64,000 nucleotides of DNA from Mastigamoeba balamuthi (taxonomy: Eukaryota > Evosea > Mastigamoebida > Mastigamoebidae): NCBI GenBank assembly GCA_902651635.1, contig CACRSC010000055.1, forward strand, positions 140,592-204,591, written 5' to 3'. Numbering within the stretch: position 1 is the first letter of the stretch; every line of letters starts with the position of its first letter. The position numbers were made by a program, and so were the translations under genes. The notes beneath the pieces are model-generated. The model ran no database searches. It worked only from the letters and a program-made list of their open reading frames with translations, and was not told the origin of the DNA. Of the stretch, positions 46,061 to 57,993 are shown piece after piece.

Positions 46061-46439
46061 TTATTCAATCAATACCCTGTCCCCTGCTCCACAGCTTACA
46101 CATAGATAGATTATAATGCCTGCTATACAGTACAATAGCTATAAAGCCAAGAAGCTCCTGCCAATCAATAGCAGTCCAGCATCCAGGATGACTGAGCATT
46201 GGGTGATTTGTTGTCGATGCCAGTTTTTCCAGGACTCGTTGATTGGGACAGATAAGAGTCAGAAAGGATTGAGTGAAGAATAGAATGAAGAACAGCAGGG
46301 GAGTTGTGCAAGTAGCTGGTATGTTGATTGGATGCCCTTAAATCCCATCCTGAACATTTGCAGCTGCAGTTCCAACAAAGTTGTTGCTGTTGGACCACCC
46401 CTGAAACAGTGTTAGATTCAGAGTAGCTACTGATGAACA

Positions 46440-46740
46440 ATGTCGTAAAAGTGACAGTTGGAAAAGTGTCACAAAAGCGACAGTTGAAAAAGTGTCATGA
46501 AAGTGACAGTTGAAAAATGTCGTGAAAGTGACAGTTGAAAAATGTCACGAAAGCAACAGTTGAAAAATGTCGCGAAAGCAACAGTTGAAAAATGTCACGA
46601 AAGTGACAGTTGAAAAAAGTATCGCTAAAGTGACAGTTGAAAAAAGTGTCACTAAAGCAACAGTTGAAAAAGTGTCATGAAAGTGACAGTTGAAAAGTAT
46701 CATGAAAGTGACAGTTGAAAAAGTATTGCTAAAGCAACAC
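46440..46740 (+). repeat. Minisatellite, about 24-26-bp unit
   Basis: About eleven degenerate units reading roughly GTGTCACGAAAGTGACAGTT then GAAAA. Units differ mainly at CG/TG/CA positions. Confidence 0.9.
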
Positions 46741-47295
46741 TAAAAATCAGAAAATTATTTTATAAAAATCATAAATGAAATACTATCAATTGTTTAATAT
46801 CAAAACAGTATTGAATACTACCTTAGCTTACCTGTGTATGAACAGTTTCTGCTGTTCTCTTGTGGGCACTCCTGCCTAGCTTTCTGCCACAGTTGCTGCA
46901 GTGCGTGGTTTTACCTGAGTGCCTGGTCATTTGGGATTTGCATTTAGGAATTTGAAAGGCAATTTGGTGTGAAGAACCGCAGTTCAATTAGAAATGCTAT
47001 GAGAAGATAATGATAGATAGAAATATCATGATATTAGTAGATTTTATTGAAAGAGATACAAATCTTGATATTGTTGAGTCTTTTTCAAAACACATGGCAG
47101 AGGAGACACCTGCGCAACATGCTGCACCACCTCTGAAGAGGCCAGCAGAGGTGCTATAGCCAGAGACTGCAAAGCACCAGCAGGACCACACAGTACCTTC
47201 AGAACCACCTCCTCCACCATCGTCTTCCACTGGTCCAGTAGCACAAGTGACAGCAGGGACAGCAGTATGCCATATTTACCCACACCCCACATCTC

Positions 47296-47356
47296 ACGAC
47301 ACTTTTTTCAACTGTCACTTTCGTGACACTTTTTCAACTGTCGCTTTCACGACACA
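47296..47356 (-). repeat. Inverted copies of the minisatellite
   Basis: Two to three units in reverse orientation (TTTTTCAACTGTCACTTTCG). Further diverged units lie near 47950-47992. The arrays bracket about 550 bp, like composite inverted ends. Confidence 0.85.
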
Positions 47357-49378
47357 GACCATATGTTTTCACTAACACAAAATTTGACAGAACTACGCAG
47401 AGCAGAAGCAGCTCTGGAGAAGCAGCAGATGTATGTCGACCACTGCCTCAAGATAGCACAGGCCTTCTACAACTACATAGAGAAGGGGCTCCACTACAGC
47501 AACTGGGCAGAGTTTGAGACATGCATAAAGGAGATCTGCAAGCAGAGCCACTTGAAGAAGATCACTAGTGAGCAGTACAAGAACACAGCAGGGAATGTGG
47601 AGGAGCAGTTCAACAGCAAGAAGATGAACCTGCAGACATTCCAGGAGTCAATCAAGCTGTCAACAGGAATCGAAATCGAAGTTGGACAGGTTAATGATTA
47701 TATTGCATACTGTCTAACAAATCATACAGATCCAGGCCTGGTCATTCCTTCGTGATCCCAACTGGAGTGACATTGCAAAGTACATCAAAATGATGCTCTC
47801 CCAAGGGGTTTTGCAAAGGAAGCTTCATCGACTTCATTCAGGTGTTTCCTGTTGCCCTCATTGTGATGGAGGGTATGCATTGGATCATCAGCTGGGTCGC
47901 TACTCAAATGGTACTTTTTGTTGCATTCATGTTTCTTCTTCCTTGCATTTGGTGACATCTCTCAACTGTTGCTTTCACAACATCTCTCAACTGCTATAAT
48001 TCTGCAGCCAATGATGTTCAAGGAGCACAAGGATCAGATGAAGCCAGAGAACTGAAGGAAGGTCAAGCTTCCCTACTGCAATCTGTTCCAGCCCATGACG
48101 TTTGAGTGCTGCCAGTGGTATAGCTCAGCAGTGAACAGGACGACTGCTACTGTAGGCCACACAATGCTCTACTCCCTGATGAGAGACCTCGAACAGGAAA
48201 AGTACATTACTCTTGCTCTTTTCCAATTAACTTGTTCCACAGGCAAATCCTCCCCAGGTCGAATGCAGAGGTAGCATTCAGACTGCAGAGCAAGGCAGGG
48301 ATGAGCTGATGCACAACAAGGACGCAAACAGGCAGGCCAGGCTGATCAAGGAAATGGGCATCGCGTGAAGTGCCATGAGGCAGAAACCCGAGAGGAGTTG
48401 AAGAAGATGTGCATGGAGCTGCCAGCCAAGGAGTTGATCTATCTCACAGCTCGGACTCTGTTCCTCTCAGTATTTATAACTCAGTGTTAATGTGCTGCCT
48501 CGGCATTCCACAATGTTGAGGCACATAATCAGATCAGGGCTCTTCATGCCATAATCACCATACCACTTACCAGCAGGGAGAACCTGGAGAAGTGGTTGAA
48601 GGAGAATGGCCTGACAAAGAGGCTCAAGCCAGACGAGGACTCGGACCTTGAATCCCCAAAAGAAGCAGCCCAAGGTGATGAGCGAGGAGAAGAAGAAAAG
48701 ACCCCACAAGAAGCGCAGAGGAGAGGGCAAGACAGGGGTCTCAGCAGGCAAGACACTGATTCCACGGGCACAGCCAGCACCAGCACCAGGTGGAGCAGCA
48801 CTGGTAGAGCCAGGCACAGCAGCCAGTGTGCAGCCCCTCGAGGAGGAGACCACTATGGTAGATGAAGAACCTCTCTCTTCCTCAGCAACAGCAGGGCAGC
48901 ACAAGCATAAGGCCAAGGAAGTTGTTGTTCCCTCTCCCTCCAAGTCTCAGATGACAGAGTTTGACCTGATCTTCCTGGCAGAGTTGCAATCTCTTCTACG
49001 AAAGGTGATACCAAAACCACCTCTGTACAGGACTGTGCACTGGGTCCAGGAACCAGCAGAGATGCCAGTGGTAGGGCAGCTGTACAAGGCCACCCGTAAT
49101 CTGGGGGACAGGGATACCACAATCACCATGTGCTTTGGCAATGAGGCCAAGAATGTGAGCCTGTCATCTCAGCTTTTATACTCACATTGTTCTATAGGTC
49201 TTCTTCAGTGAATGGGACTTTGCCAGAGAGACCCGTGTATGCTCTGCACTAACTCAGATCTGGATGCAAGGAGGAGAGGCGGCCATTTTTCTGAGGAGAC
49301 TTCTGAAACGTAAATGAGTTTTTTGTTACTTTATTCACTCATTTTTAAGCTGTTGGATACCGTGTTCCCACAGCACAG

Positions 49379-49600
49379 TCAGCAGAGGCAGCCAAGGCAG
49401 CCAAGTCCGCAGAGGTCGCAGAGGCCATAGTGGCAGCAGAGGCAGCAGAGGCAGTAAAGGCAGCAGAGGCAGCTAAGGCTACAGAGACTGCACAGGCAGC
49501 AGAGGCAGCCAAGGCCGCAAAGGCAGCAGAGGCCACAATGGCAGCAGAGGCCGCAGAGGCAGCCAAGGCAGCAGAGACCGAGTCCACCTCTGCCTCTCAA
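49379..49600 (+). repeat. Coding-type GCAGAGGCA repeat
   Basis: Degenerate 9-15-bp units, in one frame encoding Ala-Glu-Ala-Ala-Lys-like helices of about 70 residues. Confidence 0.8.
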
Positions 49601-50149
49601 AAAGGTTTATAATACAACAGACTTTTTTCTCATTTTTGGATAATAACATTTTTCCAGAGAGACAGATAAAAGAGCTGGCTAAGCAACGTCTGGCCGAGGT
49701 ACATTTTCCAGTATTTAGTGGATTTAATCAAACATAGCTACAGGCCAAGCAGGCAGGAAATCAGAGTGCTGAGAGCAATTCTGATGATGCAAGTGAAGAA
49801 AGTGAAGAAGGTGAAGTGAAGAAAGTGAAGAGTCTTCAGCAGGCTCTGAGACAAAGACCAGTAAGTCTTTATTCAATAATTTTTCTGATCCTATTTTCTC
49901 AGAGAAATCCAGAGCTCCACAGAGGTTCTGTCCCCCTGCCAGAAAAGCCCAGTCCTCAGCCAGGAAATCTCCACCAGCAAGGGCCAAGAGATCCCACTCC
50001 TCGCCTGCCAAGAAAAAAAAGCTGTAACAAGTCCTGTGCCCAAAACACGTAAAAGAAAGCACTGATATTTACATAAGATGGTGATATCTATTCTCACCTT
50101 TTTGTCCACTGAAACAAACAAAGGTTACTGATGCACCACTTGATTTTAA

Positions 50150-50215
50150 GATTTTATGCTGGCAGCACATAATTATATGCTGGCAGCACATAGCATATGC
50201 CATCAGCATATAAAT
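50150..50215. repeat. TATGCYRGCA satellite, block 1
   Basis: Three copies of a near-palindromic unit around ATGCTGGCAGCACATA. Confidence 0.7.
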
Positions 50216-50897
50216 ATTTGACACAACCTCCACTCATCATTGTATACCACAGAAAGAGCAAGAGAAGGCTCTGCAGTCAGCACTGCAGTCCAGACAGTCC
50301 CTCAGCACACGTACGAAGGACCTGATAGCACTGAACGAGAGAGCTCAGGACGAGGTGATAAGGCTGACTGCCGAAATCGCCTCTGCTGCTGGACCAGGTC
50401 TCCTCGTTCCAGCACAGCAGCAGGACCAGATCATCAAGGGCTTGGAGGCTGCCAGGGCCAAGTTGAAGGAGAAGATCACCATGTACAAGAAGGAGCAGGT
50501 CAGGGTGACCAACGAGCTGCATGAGCAGCACGTGCTCGTTGCAACGTTGAAGAGCCAGAACGAGGGGCTCAAGGAGCAGCTGGAGCTCCTCAAGTCTGAG
50601 CATGCCAATTGGAGGGAGTACGAGTCCCTCAAGGGCACCAGCACCACTCCCTCCAAGCACACAGTGCTCACCTCTCACCCTGCTCACCCTGCATCTGGGT
50701 CAGCTGATGGTGCAGACACTCCCACGTGCTGAGACACTCTCACCCATCTCCTGAGTGCTCTCTGTCACTCACGCCTTGCCCTTCTCAATTGCTTCGTTCT
50801 TCAAATAAAAGCAATTGTTCTCTTCATATTTCACACTCAAATTGTATGACATGTGCATCAGCATCAAAGCACATCACTCTCTCTGCCATCTCTCACT

Positions 50898-50988
50898 TTA
50901 TATGCCAGTGGCATATGCTATATGCCGGTGGCATATACTATATGCCGGTGGCACATGCTATATGCCAGCGGCATAGTATGTGCTGGCG
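50898..50988. repeat. TATGCCGGTGGCATA satellite, block 2
   Basis: Four to five palindromic units of about 22-24 bp (TATGCCGGTGGCATATRCTA). Related half-units occur at 24225-24262 and 57205-57230, in the dispersed repeat. Confidence 0.85.
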
Positions 50989-51219
50989 ACAATAACTGCC
51001 GACTTATAATCCCCTTGTTCCACGCCCCAGTTCTCAGGCCTGCCCATGCAGAATCGTGTGCGATTTTGTACACACACTCGCTTATGGGCCTTCTGCTCGT
51101 GTTGTGAGGGACAGCCAATTCCGAGCTTACCTTATAACGCATGGCACGTTTTTTCCAAGAGACGAAAACTGCCAGTATAAAACACCTTTTTCGGGGGAAT
51201 TCCTGCCCATCAGTGTTAT

Positions 51220-54200
51220 CTCTGATACTTCACAGTGGTGGAGGCAGTGTCACTGGGTGATGCAGAAAACTGTGTGGAAGTTGTACGTGGGTTTCGGTGG
51301 TGCTACTATGGTAAGTTCTTGGATTGAGGCGAGCTCTATTCCCCACAGAGGGTGGTCCGGTTCATGGCATCTGTCTAGTAGTAGCGCCTGTTGTGCTAAC
51401 TGGTCCGCCCTCACGTTCAGGTGAATGACCCTCTGTAATTCCATTCCCCATCTTTGGTTGTCCTGTGCAATTCGGGCTTTCGTGGCATTGCTTTCCTCCC
51501 CTCGTCCTTCCAATTGGTGGCTGTGGATATGCTGGAGGAGTATGTTGCCTCCATTGGCTTGTGCGAGTTCACACAGTCGGATGAATCTTCGGACTGCATC
51601 TTTGTCCACTACTGTAGTGAGGTCTCCGTTATTTAGGGTGTGCACAGGCTATGATGCATTTGGAGGTCGGGTCCATAATTTCTGCCACATATTCGACTAC
51701 ACACAGTTCCGGTGTCTATGAGGCACAGACGCCCGTGACTTGTACAGCTTCGTTCATGTCTAGGTGTCCATCAACCACTATGGCCATCGCTATCTTACCG
51801 GAGCTCGGGTCGTAGGACCCATTGGTAGCTATGAGTAGCCAGTCTTTCCACGTGCCATCCCCTGTGTTCATTGTGAAGGGCCATTGGAGCTCCAGGTTGG
51901 TATTAAAGCGGTATCCCATTCTGCTCAGGTCCACGGGTATGTTTGTGGGTTCGCCTTGGTTGTTTTGTACCAGGTGGCACATCAGTCCTTCAGCTCTTTT
52001 CCTATTTATTTACCACCTGCAGTTGCCTGCTTCATGTATGAGAGATTCGTTCAGAAGGGGACCGATCTCTGCTGGGGTTCCCATGTCCAGGAGGATATTT
52101 CTCTCTGCTTGTGTAAGGGAGTTCCATTGTGGGATATTGCCAGGGCCGTGTGGTACATCCTGCCGTGTTTGCAGTTAGTCTCATTTTACCGATGCTGTGG
52201 TGCAGTGGGAAAGCCGCCATGAAGTCTTCATTAAGGCGTGGAAGTATGGATGCTATTCGTTTCTGGCATAATTCCTTCTGGTGTCAGGGCGTTGAGCCAT
52301 TTCAGTGCCTCCTGAGCGCGTTTGCTTCGTATTACGTCAGCTAAGTTTCAGAGTCCCAGTCCCCCTTGCCTGGTTGGTGTGAAAGAGTGTCGTCGACTTA
52401 TCATGTCGGTGGGCTCTAATTTGCCTATCGCTGCATTTTCTAGGGTGTGTGAGAGTGATTCTAGTAACTATTGTTTTGGGCCATAGTGCTGGCATGGTAT
52501 TGTGCCATACCGTTGATGACCATATTGGCAATATAGAATGCATTGTTCGAGGGACAGTGATTTCTTGGTGCGCATCCAGCTACATTGCTCTAGAATAATG
52601 TGGGTCGTGGAGGGTGCATCAAGTGCATCTTTGCCCTGTGAGTCCAGGTGTATGCCGAGGTATTTATATGTTGTGCCTGGTGGTACTGGCTCAATGGTGC
52701 CCTGTATGGTCGTAATTGTGGGGGGTATATCATTTCTGGTGAACATGGCACATTTTTTTGGGCTGATGTGCAGCCCTGCCTTCTGCATGTCCATAACATA
52801 CTGTAGTAGATGTGCCAGCCTCTGGGGTGTGTGGACAAGTAGTACCATATCGTCTGTGTAGGCTAGTACCCCTCTCTTGGGGCCATGGATGTCCAGGGCT
52901 TCGGGGTGTGTTTCTATCTGGTACAGATGGGGGTTTATGGCTAGGTTGAAGAGTGTGCATGACAGAGGGTCCCCCTGTCACACTCCACGGTTAATGCTAA
53001 TCCATTCGGTGGGGCCATGGGCCGTTCGAGAGCAGGCTTCAGTTGAGGCATATAGGGCTATTCTGTTTTGTGCAAGGGTGGATCCGATGTTGTAGTAATT
53101 TAGTATGGCTGCTATGTGGTCTCGGTGGATAGAGTCATATGCTTTTTTGAGGTCAATATACATCCCTACTACTTTCTGGTGTCTTCTGATGGCTTCTTCC
53201 AGTCTTTGATGAAGGGCCCATATGTTATGCGTTGTGGAGTGGCCATCGCGGAAGCCTTCCTGGGCATTGGCCCATATATTGTTTTCTTCGAGTGCTTTGT
53301 ACAGTCTTTTGTTGATGATAGTAGTACAATTTTGTAGCCCACTTCGCACAATGTGATGGGACGGTAATTCACTGGTATTGTGTGGTCTTCTCCTTTAAAA
53401 ATGGGCATGATTTCCCCTCTAGTCCATGACTGCGGGACTGGTTTTGTGCCTGCCCAGATATCATTGAGATTCTTAATCCATAGGTCCCGCCACATGGCTG
53501 GGAATTCGATGACATATTCTGCCTTAAACTCAGTGGGGCCAGGGGCCGACCTACTCTTTTGGGTTCCTGTGGCCTCTCGGAGGGCGACTCAGTGGTGTGT
53601 TGTCTTGGTTAAAATGTGCATGAATCCAATCACTCACTGTTTTGCGCACTTCCTCAGGGGTTGTGGTGCGGGTGCCGTCATGTTTGGTATAGCTTAGGAG
53701 GAGTCCAGGTCCACGTGGTATGTGTAGGTCCTTGAGGAATCTCTTGGGGCTGGTGCATCCTTCTGTCATTGAATATTCAATGTATTCGGAAATGCAGTCT
53801 ATCTCTGTGCGGGTCCAGTTGTGGTTAATGCATCTGAGCATCCATTTTATGGTGCTCCGCCAGGTTTTGTATACATGCGAGTGGTTGGGTTTATACTGCA
53901 GAAGGGGGATGACTTCAGATTCTATCTGCTTAATACTGTGCGGCATCGGGGCAAAGTGCTTGTTTCCACCTGCTGAGTTTCGTATTTCATGGTATATATC
54001 ATATGCCCTTATGGCTTTTGCTCGTCCTCCTTCGGGTCTGTGTGGTTTGGTTCCCATGACCTGTTTTGTGGCTTTCACTGCTCTACTTTGCATCTCGTCA
54101 ATATCTGTGTCAGGGGGTAGTGAGGTGCAGAGCAGTGTATCCTGCCACTCTCTAATCTGTGCCGCCCTTGTCTCTGGAGAGGCAGTTTTGGTCCAGGAGT

Positions 54201-56560
54201 TTACTTGTTGTGGGGGATTCCACCTCTGGCATGGTATGTTTTCCGTGAGGGTAATTATGCAGTATATTAGTGAGTGATCAGAGAGGTCATCAGTGTGTTC
54301 ACCTATACCACTGTCATGGATGCGTGGGGTCAGGTTCCGTGTACTGATGATGTAGTCAAGTCTGTTGGTGGTGTTGTGTGGGCCGTAGTGTGTGGTTGCC
54401 GCTGTTCCTAGGTGTTTGAGAACATCTATCATGTTGTGGTTTAGCAGGTATTTGTGCATCTCCAGCTCTGCTGTTGTGTATGTGTCCTTGGGGTGGTCTA
54501 TCCATGTATTGAGGTCCCCAACCAGTACGTTATCCATTGCTTTCTTTGTCTGTTCTATTATGGTATACCAAAGTTCTCTCTGTGCTGGGGATCCTCTGGT
54601 CGGGCTGTATGCATTTATGATATTCAGTGTCGCATTAAGTTTGAGTGTTCCTGTTAGAACGTCCTTGCGGTTCGTGGTGCTGACTGACCAGTAGTCTTTT
54701 ATGGTGTTATGCACGAGGAAACCCACTGGTACTTTGTTTCCTACTCGTTGGCCTATGAATAGGCTGTATCCCTCTGTATTAGCCACCTGGTTGACCTGTT
54801 TTTCATCCACTACACCCAGTTCCTGTAGTGCTATGATCTCAGGGGCTGTGCATTTGGTGCAGTTCCTGACAGCTTTAATAAGGAGTATGACAGCTCCAAA
54901 GAGGGTGTTTTGGACGTTCCAACTGGCTATGGTGGTGTTATTGTCCATGGCAGCTGCCCCTTGGGCATACATCAGGAGTATACCTATTAAGCAATATATG
55001 TAGTGATGTCGGAATTGGGACTGTGATACCGTGGCCAGAATGAGCAGGAGTCCCATTGAGGGGTTTCTTTGTTTGGAGTGTTTGCAGGGCTCTGGGGGGG
55101 GCTGTGTATGTCGGGGGGCAGTGTGGTCTCGGGACGAGGTGCCTTATCGTCTGAGGGTCTCCTCTGATTACTCTGCCAGTGGGCCATGCCTCCTGCATCT
55201 GTTTCTGCTCGCCTTGCACTCGTCTGCATGATTGTTTGGTGCGGTCAGTGGGCATATAAGTATTGACTGTGGTTGTACCATGTGGGTATGTGGTAGCCTC
55301 GGGGTAGCCCGGTATGCAGATGTTGGCCAACTCGTTGATTGGGGGCCATGCATGCACGATGAAGACATCTCCTTTAGGTTGGCGCCTGTCCGGGTGATGT
55401 CATAAGGGTGTTCTTCAAAGGCCCAGTTGATGTTGCCTGGCGAGCTTCTGTCTCATGTAGTCTTGCTCCCGCTACCAGGGTGATTGTATTCACCATTGCC
55501 ATCTCATAGTTTGCGTCTTCTACAGCTCTCGGTGATGCTAGGGGCTCACTGAATAGGCTGTTGATTGACCTTGGGCTAGGGGCAGGGTCCGTGTAGCAGT
55601 CGTCTTGGGCGGGGTTGTGCATGGCGGCTTGCCCCCATAGGCAACTGTCTTGTTCAGCCATGATGACACAGTGGGCTGGTAACTTGGGAGCGGGGCTTGG
55701 TCGGTTCTGGCATTTGGGTTCTGTTGGGTTCTGGGTAGCGGCACCCATTGCATAGGCTGCGCCCAGCTATAGACTGTCTGCAGCCAGCTCTTTGAGGCTC
55801 TTGCTGACTTCCATAGGACGATGTCAGCTTTGTCTGTAGATGTGAAGAAATGGGCGACCAGAGTGGTTTCCTCCAGGCAGGTCAGCTCCACGAGCTTCTG
55901 TTTGTGGGGTTCATCCGCCTCTATCAGCATGCATGCCTGAATGAGGGTCAGAAGGATCTCTACATCTAGCGCATCGGTCCCAGGGTTCAGGGTGGGGGTG
56001 CTGCCCTCTGTCAGCATGCTTTTGGCTTTGGGCTGTTGTTTCTCAGTGTTGCTGTCCGTTTGCATGCAGTCTGCATCAGCCAGCATCATGTTCTCTCGTG
56101 GGCATTTTGTTGGCGGGGGAGCTCTGGTAGTCACTGGTGTCGGCTGTGGGACTGGTGCCTCAATTGTGCTGTGGTTTGATGGGGTGGAGCCTGTGATGCT
56201 GGGCGTTTTGGGTAGCAGGTATGGAATGGCTTTCGGGGTGCGACTTTTGGTTGCGGGAGGCGTTTTGGTTGATGTTTGTTGCGGGGCACCGCGGGTCATC
56301 ACTCCATGGGCCTTGGGCATGCCCAGCCCTGGGGGGTGTTTGTGGGCATGTGTGTGGGGCGTGGGGAGGGGGTGGGATGGGGTACCTGCCCCAATTGGCA
56401 TCGTGGTGCCGGCCCCTGGAGGCGCCGTGAGGCACCTTGAGGGGCGCACGAGTGCTGCAGTGGTGAGGACCACGAGTGCCAGGCCAAGGATCTGCCAGAG
56501 CGCCGATGCCAGGGGGCTGGGACCACTGCGCCATGCAGTGGTGCCCATGGTGTGTCATTA
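51220..56560 (-). mobile_element. Non-LTR retrotransposon, near full length, inactive
   Basis: Leftward element. ORF1-like frame (56548-55538) is Pro/Thr-rich. ORF2 has an APE endonuclease (ASWNVQNTLFGAV, LQELGVVDE, VLVGDLNTWID, DLSDHSLIYC at 54950-54250), reverse transcriptase (IMPIFKGEDHTIPVNYRPIT, GMYIDLKKAYDSIHRDHI, LAYTDDMVLLVHTP), and an RNase H region (LLIATNGSYDPSSGK). It carries at least one stop (TGA in the RGxRQGDPLS box, near 52979) and several frame changes. The active-site YADD is read as YTDD and the RNase H DGS as NGS, each one transition away. Not functional. Confidence 0.82.
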
Positions 56561-57060
56561 GGATATGCGCGGGGGTCTTATTCCATTGGGGAAGAAAAAA
56601 GACTCTTGCTGGTGGGATCACTGTGGTGAACAAATTAAGAAGGTGGCTCTTGTTCTCAGAAGTGCACTGCTGTGCCTTCCGTCCCTTCATCTGATGCCTT
56701 CTTGGCCTTTCTACTGCCACAGCTTGTGCCTTACTCATGACCATGCAGGTACCCAGTGCCCCTTCAGCCTCTGCTTCAGTGCAGGATCCCATGCCAGAAA
56801 AGAAGAAATGCTGTACAAAGCCAGCCTACTACATCATTGTTTTGGCTGGTGATACTCCTCACCACATGCAGCTGTGCAAGGAAAGTGTAGTCATTCATGC
56901 ACCTGGCTTTCTTGAGCCTTGGCATGTCTTTGCTCTTCACAAGGGCACCAATGAAGACATTCTCCAGCCTTCTTCCAGCCAGGTTTACAACTGCTTGGCA
57001 TTCACCAGTCTCACGATCTCTGGCCTCATTTTGCAGCTCTGTGACAGCCAGGTTCACATG

Positions 57061-57236
57061 TGATGGTAGGAATTCCCATCAAAAGGATCAATATCATTAC
57101 AAATTATCAATAGCACATATCCCTGAATATCAGAAGCTCTTAGATGCATTTAAAGCACAATTTCACAGAAATTTTTCAAATCAAGTGATCTGTGACAAAG
57201 GTGGTATGTGCCAGCATATGTGCTGGGCTACTCTCT
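57061..57236 (-). repeat. Dispersed repeat, copy 2 (inverted)
   Basis: Reverse-complement relative of 24228-24400. Its inner end abuts the broken macro-domain gene at about 57240. Confidence 0.75.
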
Positions 57237-57239
57237 CTG

Positions 57240-57917
57240 GACCTCATCTCTGCAACTCACAGTTGATTGATTCGTTTGTGTGGGCCACAGAGAGCATACA
57301 CAGAAGGTCAGCACTGTTCAGTTGCATCGAGGACCCTGAGCATCGCCGACAGCAGAGGTTGGTCATACCCACTGCCCGAGTTCGGGTGCCTGTACAGCCC
57401 CGACGTTCCCGTCTTCCGCAGGTCCGAGTCGTGGGGCTACGCCTTCACGCCCTCGCTCGAGCACCTCTCCATCATCTCTGCCTCTGGTGCCGTCCCCGTC
57501 CGCCTGCCCTCGCACTGACGCCCGCAACTCCGCCCCCGCCCCTCCCCTGGGCCAGCGTACGCGCAGCCCCCGACAGAGAGGGACCCGGGCACCGGGAACG
57601 ACGTGCTGACGGGCAAGACAGGCAGGGGGATGCTCAGGAAGGCGGCCAACGTGCTGGCCGTGGCCTGCGAGCACGGGCACGACGCCGTGGTGCTCTCGGC
57701 GTGGGGGTGTGGGGCCTACGGTTACCCCGCCTCGGCGTCGGCGCGGTCGATGGCCGAGGCCGTCAGGGCGTTCGTGCGCAGCGGCGGACACGGAGCTCGG
57801 CTGGCAGTGGTTGCGTTCGCCGTGTTGCCCCCACAGCACGGTTCTGACACCAATCTCTCCGAGTTCGCTCGGGTCCCGGGCTGCCTCCGCTGGCGATCGA
57901 TGAGTGAAGGAGCTTAA
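57240..57917 (+). pseudogene. Macro-domain (TIGR02452-like) gene, 5' truncated
   Basis: The remaining part matches PARG-like/TIGR02452 proteins, which hydrolyse or bind ADP-ribose: ESIHRRSALFSCIED, WSYPLPEFGCLYSPDVPVFR, LSIISASGA, one intron with acceptor about 57571, then LRKAANVLAVACEHGHDAVV and LSAWGCGAYGYPA. The diagnostic N-terminal Gly-rich block is absent because the dispersed repeat begins at 57236. There may be a small frame problem near 57350. The 3' end (stop 57917) is intact. Confidence 0.65.
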
Positions 57918-57993
57918 GCTTTTGCTCTGGGTGTTAATGTGCTCTTTTGCTATTTGTCAACACATCCGAGGGGAGTTCACAGCGAATACCGGG

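Larger units (their letters stand above)
47363..50732 (+). pseudogene. Decayed multi-exon gene or transposon cargo
   Basis: Stretches of plausible coding sequence follow each other on one strand: LRRAEAALEKQQMYVDHCLK (47390), LPYCNLFQPMTFECCQWYSS (48066), LEKWLKENGLTKRLKPDEDS (48589), a Lys/Pro/Ala-rich part, FDLIFLAELQSLLRKVIPKP (48961), an Ala-Glu-Ala-Lys repeat, and a coiled coil (50355-50690, RAKLKEKITMYKKEQVRVTN). Several TGA stops and frame changes interrupt the first half, while 48.6-49.2 kb and 50.3-50.7 kb remain open. I do not recognise a family. It starts directly beside the inverted minisatellite, so it may be part of a mobile element. Confidence 0.4.

Noticed and set aside
56737-57063. 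109-codon rightward frame (and its antisense) before the dispersed repeat
   Set aside because: No family, no splice partners, and it lies in the decayed repeat region.
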